A stretch of 64,000 nt of DNA from Escarpia spicata (lineage: Eukaryota; Annelida; Polychaeta; Sabellida; Siboglinidae), in assembly GCA_963995525.1 (NCBI GenBank), contig OZ023205.1:58450000-58513999 (forward strand), given 5' to 3'. A program made the position numbers and the translations under genes. The notes under the pieces were generated by a model. It ran no database searches. It had not been told where the DNA came from and worked only from the letters and a program-made list of their open reading frames with translations. How positions within the stretch are numbered: the stretch's first letter is position 1; the number at the start of each line of letters is the position of its first letter. Positions 24,961-36,200 of the stretch are shown here, one piece after another.

Positions 24961-25261
24961 AATCAACAAAAAACCATCGTGGGACCTTTAGTGCTTGGTT
25001 ACCTCCAACTTCCTTTGGACTAATATGTAAGGCATACTATTTGGCACCAGTAGATCACATAGTGATAAATAATATCCGGTAGTTAAATATGTTTCGTTTG
25101 TTATCGTAATACGAGCGTTCTAGTTAGAGTACATAATTATAATTTGCTGTTTCAGATTTGTGATCAAGTATAAGAGTAAGTCACGTGACACCGCGTGGAG
25201 AGGAAACTGTTTTACGACAGAAATTGTTTATGTCTGTGGGAAGCAAACATTTTATAATTTA

Positions 25262-25331
25262 TGTATATATATATATATAGACACATATGTAATTATATAT
25301 ATATATATATACATACACATATAAACATACA
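25262..25331. repeat. (TA)n microsatellites in the MITE-family interior
   Basis: Two ta runs separated by gacacatatgtaatta, at the equivalent position to a (TA)n patch in the 62715-63167 copy. Confidence 0.85.
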
Positions 25332-26020
25332 TAACGCCAGGATAAATGAAAACGCGACAGTCATAGATGGTGCTAAATATACATTCCCCTAGATACGCGC
25401 ACGCGCAGAAATGTCACCCGGAGATTATTTAACGCCCGGATAAATGTAAGCGCGACACCGTCTACGACTGCCGTGCTTACATTTATCGGTTGTTATCGGT
25501 GTTATATTCTAACCTGACTTTGCTGAATGTGTGTGTGCGGTGTGTGTGTGTGGTGCGTGTGTGCATGGTGCGTATGTGGTGCGTATGTGTGTGTGTTTGT
25601 GTGTATGTGGTGCGTATGTGGTGTGCGTGCGTGCGTGTGCGTACGTATTTCCCATGGCCTACACACTGTTATAATCACATATATTATGTTAATATGCATA
25701 GGTATCAGGACTGTGAAGGGGACCTTGGGATTAAGGTTTTTCTTCTTCTTTCGTTAAGTGGCCACAATCAATATCTGATTATTAACGCCACTCACGTACC
25801 GCTATTTATATAGAGGTCAGTGTGTAACCCCGCCGAAGTGTCCAGTTATACCGCGGAAATGACTGTCTGGAAGGAAATTATTTAACGGCAGGTGCCGTGG
25901 GGTGGGACACTGACAGTAACGTAAATGTACCCAATGGCAACTATATCAACAACTGACTCGCGCATGCGCAGAAACGTCAACCGGATACAATTTTTACGCA
26001 GGATAAATGTAAGCGCGACA

Positions 26021-27020
26021 ACTGCGAATGTAATATCGCTTAACCGACTCTCGCCCGGCTGCGCAACTTCGTCGGAATGATAGTATGGCTCATCCTCGCA
26101 AGCCAGGGCTGTTTGCCATGCAAAACTAGCCCTGGCAGATCTCCTACGCGAAGTGCAGAAGTTAGCTGAGTCAAACTAATAATTGACTTCGGCAGTCGCA
26201 ACTGCGTCACCAGTGAGAACAACGCAAATACCCACCCGAATTTGAGGACGGATAAGCGACTTCTTGGAATCCCAAAATAAAGGCCCGTTCGCCCATTAGC
26301 ACGAGCAGCTGAGCGGTATTGTGCATACGAATAATTGCTTCTACTTCCTAAACATTGCGTGTAACACGAACCACGGTTGGTTTAAATTAGTTTTATTATG
26401 ACCATCTAACCTGCCGCCATCGACTGACCTAATGAGCGATTTCATAGGCTGAGCTCAAATTCAGAGTTTCGCAAAGCGATCAGCCAGGGGGTACTGCTGG
26501 CTGGCATTGACGTAATCATTAACACCGAGCCCTGGCGTGCGAGGATGGTCTGGCTCTGAATGGCCCTTCTGAATGTTATGCAATGAGAGCTGCCACCTAG
26601 TGAATATGCATGTGATTAAAAGGCATTAAACTACGAAGCGAAGTTTAATTTCGGTTTATTTTTGTGTGACATGTTTCAATATAATTTTAATGTTGAATAT
26701 TTGTATAGTATACTATTATGTGATAAAAGTGTATCCTTATTTAATTTGTTATTTCATAGCTGGCCTGAGAGCCAATCATCGTGTCTACCCGAATCTGGGG
26801 TAAAACCCCCTACCGGTAACATTGGTTGGAGCTTAATAATCCAGGCCGTTGTGGTGGGACAATGCTGCCACCTCACGGCGCCTGGATAATCGAGGCTACT
26901 GCGAATGTAGCTCTTTCCCGTGAGCATGCGGAGGGAGAAAGTTAATGGCCTGACAGATCGGTCAATGTTCAGAAAGAAGTTGGGCGATAACAGAAGAAAG
27001 GAGCATTCCAATTTAACAAT
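26021..27020. other. 5' flank of C1GALT1
   Basis: No gene seen. Contains a 20-bp inverted repeat with one mismatch (catcctcgcaagccagggct at 26091 and its complement at 26528), probably a MITE remnant. The promoter cannot be delimited. Confidence 0.5.
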
Positions 27021-27246
27021 ATGTCGCCTTCGCCGGGTTCCCTCGGCAGGAGGTCACTCTTTACGTTTATTGTCGGCATATCCTGTGGGTTCCTTGTCAC
27101 GTACATGATCCTGTCATCAGTGACAACCGCGGGCCGGCGCGGACACTTTGTGCCGCTCCAGCCCCACACCCATGGCGAGAACGACGTCTTCGCCGGACCG
27201 GATGTCGCCCAGTCGTGGCAAGACGCTTCACACCACAGCCACACAG
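27021..27246 (+). CDS. C1GALT1: C1GALT1 exon 1: cytosolic tail, membrane anchor, stem
   Basis: ATG at 27021 in aatATGT context, first ATG giving [20 protein letters not shown] and a hydrophobic anchor ending in VTYMILSS. Donor CACACAG|GTAAGC at 27247, phase 1. A degraded copy lies at 37630-37800. Confidence 0.85.
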
Positions 27247-30200
27247 GTAAGCAGTAAGAGCGGTCACCCTGGAGGAATGGAGTCGGTCGTTACAGTTGCC
27301 ACAGCTTGTGAAGTAGTCGTCGATGTTAACTTGGTCTTGTCGACGATCGTGTCAATAATATAAACAGGTACTTTTGCAGTTTAGGCCCGCACCTCGAAAA
27401 AACCATGATAATCATAATGGTCACCTACACTACACGTCTACAGTCACCAAACTTCACATCACATATCTACAACACCTATTCTACATATATACACTTGTCA
27501 CGTGGTCAGACAATTACATTTACTGTCTTTTATCGATCAAAATGTACAAGAAATTCAGGTACTTTTGCAGTTTAGGCTCGCACCTCGAAAAAACCATGAT
27601 GACGGTCACCTACACTACAGTACGCCAAACTTCACATCACATATCTACAACACCTATTCTACCCATATACACTTGTCACGTGGTCAAACAATTAAATTTA
27701 CTGTCTTTTATCGATCAAAATGTACAAGAAATTACCTCCAGACTTGGGGATAGATCACAATTCATATTTCAATAGTTATTATAAAAAAGTTAATAAAATA
27801 CACGATATTTCAATTAATAAATTTATTAAATAAGGTTACGTTAAATTTAATGTTAATACAATACATGTAATAATTTGTTTTGTGTTTTACAAACATCTTG
27901 TTTTGCAAACAAAATATTGTTTTATTTCCTGAAAATAATAAGTGAGCTTTATTATAAACAGTGACAAGTGAATTTAAAAATGTAGTTAACACGTGTGCTT
28001 GCCATGCAATTACTGAATGGTTCAACAGTTTTAACAGTTTTTAACATCAATAATGTCAGCGGTATGAAAGACTGTATAAAGGTCTTGATAAATATTTTAT
28101 GGGATTTAATTCTGATCCATTCTGGTTATAATCTTAAAATAGCATATTTAGGGGGCATTACGCCATGGATTCTCCCTTTCGGAAATATGTTCTTTATACT
28201 TATTGTGAAACCATGCAATATTTTATTTGTTATAAATTATTCCTGTTGTTAATATTTTACATGTTAACAATATTAGAGATTGTTTCATGTGGATTAAAAA
28301 TAGCTATATCAAACTACTTTATTTTAATATTGGCATAGTATTAATGATCATGAAAACCTTTGTATGAAATATTATTTGGTAGATTATTGTATTTATTGAT
28401 AAAACATGATAATGTTAAGTTGTTTGTAATTTTCTAATTGATGTGCTTTTTAAAGATGAATTGGTGAATGTTTGGAGAACTTATACTTATGAATAAACTG
28501 TCATGTCATGTCAATATATTTTGCAAAGTGTTGGTCGGCTCTGAAAAGAACCTTGTGTTGTTGTTTCTTGTGATAGCTGCAGTCCACCATGTTCGTGTAG
28601 CTGGTCAAACTGGATAAACCCTTCAGATGTCCAAGAGAATGGATGTCCTGGAATGGATCCATCCCGAATTTGACATCTCGCTGTGCCACACTCTCGCTTG
28701 TTTCAACATTTAGCCTTCATCACCTTATATGTTATTATATTCACAGCTTTCTATGATGGCGTGGAAGTTCTGTCCTCGTGAAACTAGACTACAACCAAAT
28801 TAGATTCATAATGATTTTGGAGGTGCATTATTTTATCAACCTGCAGTTGTAGGCTCCCAAAAAACCTCTCTTGAGACATCATACTGCACCCCCCATATAA
28901 AACCTCAAACGTAACTGGTTTCCGACAAGTGAAACTCTTTTACCTTAGCAAGGTGGAGCATATGCACACATCACATCTCCCAACTTATGGGCCTTTTGGC
29001 AGCCTACGCTCAACAGTGAGTGTGGATTGCCACGCCGCATTATACTTATTGATTTCACCTGCTTTTTATAGTAAAAAATAGAACTCAAACACACAAGTCC
29101 AACAACCAGAATTGGCTCATTTGTTACTTTACACAATTTCTTTATACAATATTAATTTACCTATGCAGTATACCTTTATAGTGTACCTTTGCACAAGACA
29201 TTCACAGAAATTATCCTTTAATATAAATAAATTAATGATTTAGAGAATGATAATATCAAGCAAAATACTGAAATTTCACACAAATTATTAACCAATGAGC
29301 ATTAATTACTTTACTGGCATCCGAATATACGTTCGTTATAAAGTCCGTCTGGTAAAATTTAACAACATGATAAAATGGCCACTCAAACTTATATCTGACC
29401 ACTACTATTGTCCATGTTAAATTATACAATAATTGTTTATTATTTTTAATGTAGCACAGTACAACATATAAAATGATATGCATCACTGAATTTTACAACA
29501 ACAAAATTGTTAGTAAAAACTTAATAATATTGTATCATAGCATGATAAATTACCTCTGGTGAACAATATTAAAATACAGCAATAATTACTTAAACCAATA
29601 ACCGTAATAACTACTATCAACTGTTAACATTAAATTTAACGTAACCTTATTTAATTAATTTATTAATTGAAATATCGTGTATTTTATTAACTTTTTTTAC
29701 AATAACTATTGAAATATGAATTGTGATCTATCCCCAAGTCTGGAGGTAACCATAAAGTGGCGCCACCTACCGGAGTATCCGGTGGAACTAATGTATACAC
29801 GCAAAAACGAGTGAATTTCTTGTACATTTTGATCGATAAAAATAAGTATAAAGAACATATTTCCGAAAGGGAGAATCCATGGCGTAATGCCCCCTAAATA
29901 TGCTATTTTAAGATTATAACCAGAATGGATCAGAATTAAATCCCATAAAATATTTATCAAGACCTTTATACAGTCTTTCATACCGCTGACATTATTGATG
30001 TTAAAAACTTTTAAAACTGTTGAACCATTCAGTAATTGCATGGCAAGCACACGTGTTAACTACATTTTTAAATTCACTTGTCACTGTTTATAATAAAGCT
30101 CACTTATTATTTTCAGGAAATAAAACAATATTTTGTTTGCAAAACAAGATGTTTGTAAAACACAAAACAAATTATTACATGTATTGTATTAACATTAAAT

Positions 30201-33200
30201 TTAACGTAACCTTATTTAATAAATTTATTAATTGAAATATCGTGTATTTTATTAACTTTTTTATAATAACTATTGAAATATGAATTGTTATCTATCCCCA
30301 AGTCTGGAGGTAATTTCTTGTACATCTTGATCGATAAAAGACAGTAAATTTAATTGTTTGACCACGTGACAAGTGTATATGGATAGAATAGGTGTTGTAG
30401 ATATGTGATGTGAAGTTTGGTGACTGTAGGTGACCATCATCATGGTTTTTTCGAGGTGCGGGCCTAAACTGCAAAAGTACCTATAAACATGCCGTTTTAA
30501 TAAAAATCTGAACAAACATTGCGAAACATATCCATATTGTAACTCCTTATCATTTATTTGTTTCATGTTTTGCAATTAAATTGTCAGAATAGTTGGTTTT
30601 AGTGAAATACTTACATTTTTCGTACAAAAAACGTAGTCATAGTGCCGCGCGAAAAGTTTGGTTACAACGTTTACCGTGCTAGCGGTTATAACCAATGAAA
30701 AAGATATGATATGTTGACACACATGACATAATTGCCTTGGGAAGTCATACTCACTTCTCATAAGACATACACAGAGATCAGCGGCTAGATCTCACAAGAT
30801 TCAAAGCGACGGATTTTGATGTGGGTCGAACAACGACCCGATAACTATACGTATAGTTATACTAACTTGTGCGTGCCACATCGCCAAATTCCGTGGCAAC
30901 TCAGTATTGTGTCTGTCACTTCCGCCTTGTACTTGAGTCAAACTCAGACTCAATGCTTTAATTGCTTATGCACGCACGAACACACACACTGCGTAAACAT
31001 TAGTCCACTAAAACAGGCAGAAATGTATGGTGTAGAGGGAATGATCTATATAAATATGTTTCACCTATTCAACCACTTGATTGACCAGTGACGCCACATA
31101 CTTGCAATCGTGTAATGAATATTGAACATCATGCCAATGTGTAATTTTACAGACACTGATGACACAGTCGCCAATGCGCTCTACAATAAGGTGCGTGTCT
31201 TATGCTGGGTAATGACAAGTCCAGGAACACTGCAGAGCAAGGCACGTCATGTCAAGGCCACCTGGGGACAACGGTGCAACAAACTGCTGTTCATGAGCTC
31301 ACAATTTGACCCTGACCTTCCTGCAGTTGGCCTACCTGTCTCTGAGGGGCGTGACTATCTCTGGACGAAGACGCGTGCGGCCTTCCAGTACATTTACGAC
31401 CACCACTTTGATGACGCGGACTGGTTCCTCAAAGCCGACGATGACACATATGTTATTGTTGAGAACCTGCGTCACCTACTAGAGAACCATGACCCTGTGA
31501 CCCCTGTGTACTTTGGTCGGCGCTTCAAAGCTTATGTGCCCCAGGGGTACATGAGCGGAGGTGCTGGCTATGTGCTGAGTAAGGAAGCAGTGAGACGCTT
31601 TGTGACGATGTCACTGCGAGACAATGTGCACTGTCCTGACAAGCATGGCGCATGGACAGCCGAGGATGTCGAGTTGGGGCAGTGTCTCCAGTTGGCTGGA
31701 GTGGAAGTTGGTGATTCGCGCGACTCTTTGGGAAGGGAGACTTTCCACCCATTCCAGCCCGAGGATCATCTCATCCCAGGGGCAATACCAAAGGACAACT
31801 GGTACTGGAGTTACAACTACTACCAGGCAAAGGAGGTACTGTCATTATGCCACTTCTAAAATGTTTACAAAGTCTACTAAATACTTGGCAGTTCCATCCT
31901 GTGGCCACTAGCCAATCACCCATCTTAGCCTGTCATCCACAACAAGCCAATCACCCATCTTAGCCTGTCTCCAACCACCATCCAGTCACCCATCACCAGC
32001 CAATCACCCATGTTAGCGTGTCACCTCCACCAGCCAGTCACTCATCACCAATCAGTCACCCATTTTAGCTTGTCGCCACCACCAGCCAATCACTCATCAC
32101 CAGCTAATCACCCATCTTAGCGTGTTACTTTCACCAGCCAACCATTCATCACCTGCCAATCACCATCTTAGCGTGTCACTTCTACCAGCCAATTACTCAT
32201 CACCCGCCAATCAGCCATCCTAGTCTATCACACACCACCAGCCAGTCATCCACTACCAGCCAATCATTCATCCTAGCCTGCCACCCACCACAAGCCAATC
32301 ACCCATCCTAGTTGGTCACCCACCACCAGCCAATCACCCATCCTAGCCTGTCACCCACCACAAGCCAATCATCCATCCTAGTCAGTCACCCACCACCAGC
32401 CAATCACTTATCCTAGCCTGCCACCCACCACAAGCCAAACACCCATCCTAGTCGGTCACCCACCACCAGCCACTCGCCCATCTTAGCCTGTTACCCACCA
32501 CCAGTCACAGGCCTTGACATTAAGGTTTTGCATCCACTGGCCGGGGGGGGGGGGGGGGCAGTAGATTTGAAAAGTTACTGGCCCGAATTGTGCAAGAATA
32601 CGCATTTATTCTTATAGAACCTGTGAGCATCTGCTGCTGCATGTAGCTCTGTCTCAATCTCCTCCAGCTCTCTCGCCATCTCTTCTGTCGGCTGGTTCTG
32701 GCGTGCAGACAATTTTCTTGGCAAAATGACTTGATTTGTTTTGATTAACATGAGCTGAACATATTTTCCTTACCCGATACTCAAATGACGTGGCACACAC
32801 ATGCACAATCACTCACCCGCCCATGCACACATTAAAGATGTGAAACATCATCCTCTGAATCTGAACAAAGTTTGCATTCAAAAATAATTTGAAAACGCAT
32901 GGCTCCTTTACAATTTGTCTTCAAATTATTGACATGTCTGCAAAAGCCGGGTATGCTTGGCAGACTTTCCAAAAGGCTGTGGAGTGGCCTTCCTTTCAGA
33001 CTCCGAGCCATGACCATCTTTCTAGCCACAATGACTGAGAAACATTCTTCCTCTTCTCAACCGCGTACTTCTCATTTGTTTGTCTCTTTCGTGTCACGGT
33101 TTTATGCTTTTTGTTTACCCCGGGTTTTGGGTTTAACAAGATTTAACAAGATTCCCATCCAGAAAATTAACTCTAGATGGCAGGTGGACAAGGAAGCCTT

Positions 33201-36200
33201 TTCAGGCTTTTGGCTTATCGAGAGTCCAATACTTTTTATCTACGTGTATCCTGCCCTTTTAAGGTATGTGTTGATTTTATTTTTTAAACATATCCACGCT
33301 ACTAGCACCAACACAATCAATAGATAATCTGTTCCATTCATTTACTGAGGTGGGTGGCTTAAACATTATTATTCATTATAATATCTGACCGTTACTGTAA
33401 AACGCTAATTCATCAAGGTGTCCGTTGTCTCACAAAAAGTCCACAAGGCGTTGCTAGGAGCGACCCCATGCGGACTTTTGCGAAACTTATTTTGTCCTAT
33501 TTGTTTTACAAAATTAAGATAGCAACAATAATAAGCGAGAAAGCAAAGTTAAATGAAGATTTTTAATTGTGCTACCACTCTGCTATTACTGCTAAATCGG
33601 AGACGTTATTCACGTTAAACAAACTTCGCAAGAATTCCACACTGAGGCATCATTAGCAATGCACACGGTTCGCAAGAACTCCGCACGGCGTCGCTAGTAG
33701 TGACGCCATGCAGAGTTATTGAGAACTGGCAATGCGTGATTATTCGTAAAATAAAATGGTGACTGCAGTTTCAAGCAAGAATGCGAGGTCAGATGTAGAT
33801 TCGGCTGTCGCAGGTTCTGTTTAATTGTTGCGCAGGGGATGCCAAGTGATAGATACTATTTAAAACGACGGTGACCAATTGGATTGAAACCAGTGGCCCG
33901 TCAGGCCAGTAAAATATGAAAACTGGTGGCCCGAACTGCCCCGACAGCCTAAAAAACCGCGCCGGGGCAGCGGGCCAGTGCTAATGTCGAGCCCTGAGTC
34001 AGTCACCTATCCTAGTCCTAGCCTGTCACCCACCACCAGCCAATTGTCCATCTTAGCCTGTCACCCACCACCAGCCAATCACCCATCCTACACTGTCTCC
34101 CACCACCAACTAATCACCCATCCTACCCTGTCTCCCACCACTAGCCAATCACCTATTGTAGCCTATCACCCACAACTAGCCAATCAGGACACTCAGTGAT
34201 GCTATACGTGTTTCTGTGTTTCAGGGCCCTCAATGATGCTACATGTGTTTCTGTGTTGTAGCTTGTAGGGCACTAAATGATGCCAGATGTATTTCTGTGT
34301 TACACTTACAGGGTCCAGAGTGATGTTAGATGTGTGTCTGTGTTACAGGGCCCACAGTGATGCTACACACATCTTTCTGTGTTACAGGGCCCTGAGTGAT
34401 GCTAGTCAGATGCTACATGTAGCATTACCACAGTGGCCACTGCGGCTGTTGGATCTGGCCAGATCAGGTGCTAAACTACAACACGCCACCGGTCACGTGG
34501 CCCTTACATCGTTCAGTCCGTGTTAAATATACATGTTTAATATCATTGAAACGACAACATCACATTGTTTACAATGGTATAAAGTTTTTAAAAATATGTT
34601 CCTTTATTTGACGAACTTATCGTCCATGATTTAGCGAAAATGCATGCCAAAATTGTCATGCCGATGGCACATCGCGATGGTACAGTTTTTACAAATACAG
34701 GCCTCGGCAAATTGAAAACCAGCGCTTGTAAACATATTTGTATCGTCATGATTTTTAGTCAACCAATTAGGAGATGTGTTGATCTTCACTGCTGAAGTTA
34801 CACGAAATCGATGTCATCAGGGAAACGAAAGTTACTTTGCGTTAAAGTGTAAATATGTCGGTTTACCTATATTATCACACAAATTACAACTTCGTGCATC
34901 ACTGATGCCATTTGCAAGTTTTCCACTATTCAAATTATGTATGTTGTGTGATAATTAAACATGATATACAAGTGCGGAAACTAGGTTTTGTTCGACAATG
35001 TCACATCATTTTTTAACAGGATTGCGATAAACAGCGTGCACGTGCGGCGACTATACTAGATATTGTTATGTCCGCCCTATTTTTAGCACATTGCCATGAC
35101 GACTCCCACGCGATGCTCGTTGTCTGGTCGCCCGCTGTGTGATAAATGTTTTGACTGATTTGTAATTTAATAATTGAATCATTTACAGCAACACGAATAC
35201 ATAATGTTTCAATTAATAACTGTAACTTATGGCTCAAAACATGGCCATTGCATGGCAACTTTTTTTTTAAAATATTTGTCAATCTAATATTTTATTTTGG
35301 AAATTGAACAAAATCGAAAGTTCTGTAGTATTTATAATATTATGATACAGCTGTACATGGTACATCTATAACAAAAAACCCAATCCTTTAAAATTCCAAA
35401 TATTACCTTCCATAATCCATTATAGTTTGTATAAAATTTTTATACACACATTTTAATTGTATATAAAAATATTGGGATTCCACATTATATGTGCTTGCTA
35501 CTTTGTCATAATTTTGTTATTAATTTTGCAAATTGTGGCAATTAAATAATTAATTCTAATGAAACAACTTACATGTGCTGTATTGTAAGTGGCATTAATA
35601 TGTGAATCACATGCTTTGAACAAAAAATATACATACAAATTAGGAATTCTCATTCAGTGTGCCCGCCATTTTATAATATGCTAATTATGCAACCAATTAT
35701 GTATATTTGTAGCAGTAAAATCAGCTCTGATGAAACACTGTATGTTGCACTTTAAAAACAATTGAATACATTAAACAATTAATGACATGTCTCTTGTTAC
35801 TTTCCAGGATCCAATGTGGCTGCCATATTAAATAATAAATAAATATACTTATATAGCGCCAACTCTAGTTAGAAACTATTTAAGGCGCTTTACATGTAAA
35901 ATAGTAATAAATCAAAACAGTAATTAATTAAGTAAAAAAATGAATAAAAAAAATATGTATATATATATATTTAAATATTAGTATTATCGTGTCATATAAA
36001 CAAAAGATAATTGATAAAAGCTTAATGCCAAGTCTAAAAGTCATAGTAGCAGTTAAAATATTGATTAAAAGAGTGTTTAAAAGTGCTCTTAAAAGTATTA
36101 TGCTAATCAGGTCATTAAATATGCAAACTACTCCTGCGAAAATAAAAAAATAGATTCGGCACTAAATTATGCCAGATGTGTTTCTGTGTTACACTTTCAG

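Larger units (their letters stand above)
20805..25022 (+). mobile_element. 4.2-kb coding DNA transposon of unassigned superfamily (decayed)
   Basis: Boundaries come from the empty site: the short copy reads tgtgcatatgtaagg, here tgtgcAT [TTAGTCC ... GGACTA] ATatgtaagg, giving a 2-bp AT duplication (or one T with TTAGTCC/GGACTAA ends). The inverted ends are about 130-140 bp (20805-20947 and 24886-25022). They are well matched from cactaaaggtccca inward and poorly matched in the outermost 35-40 bp. Each end contains a 23-bp palindrome. The coding region is 21224-24960. Confidence 0.78.
20741..25460. mobile_element. Middle copy of the same TIR family, itself interrupted by a coding transposon
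   Basis: Ends CGGTGTCGCGCTTACATTTA and its complement. The parts outside the inner element (20741-20804 and 25023-25460) align along their length with the complement of the 453-bp copy at 62715-63167, including the subterminal gaaaacgcgaca repeat and the (TA)n patch. No clear target duplication at either end. Confidence 0.75.
20655..26020. mobile_element. Outermost copy of a short TIR element family, split by a nested insertion
   Basis: Left end TGTCGCGCTTACATTTATCC, then TTATCCGGTTGACGTTTCTG (20655 onward). The right end is the complement, ending gtaagcgcgaca at 26020 with gtcaaccggata and gcgcatgcgcagaaacgtc inside. The interior (20655-20740 plus 25461-26020) reads as one element once the middle copy is removed: tatttagcac joins tctacgactg, as tatttagcac and ctacgactg are joined in the 62715-63167 copy. 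No target duplication found. Confidence 0.65.

Noticed and set aside
28945..29486. Short minus-strand ORFs in the inverted-arm element
   Set aside because: AT-rich, no motifs, no transposase signatures.
32899..33327. 142-residue plus-strand ORF in the 1.5-kb element
   Set aside because: No recognisable domain or protein-like conservation; may be chance.
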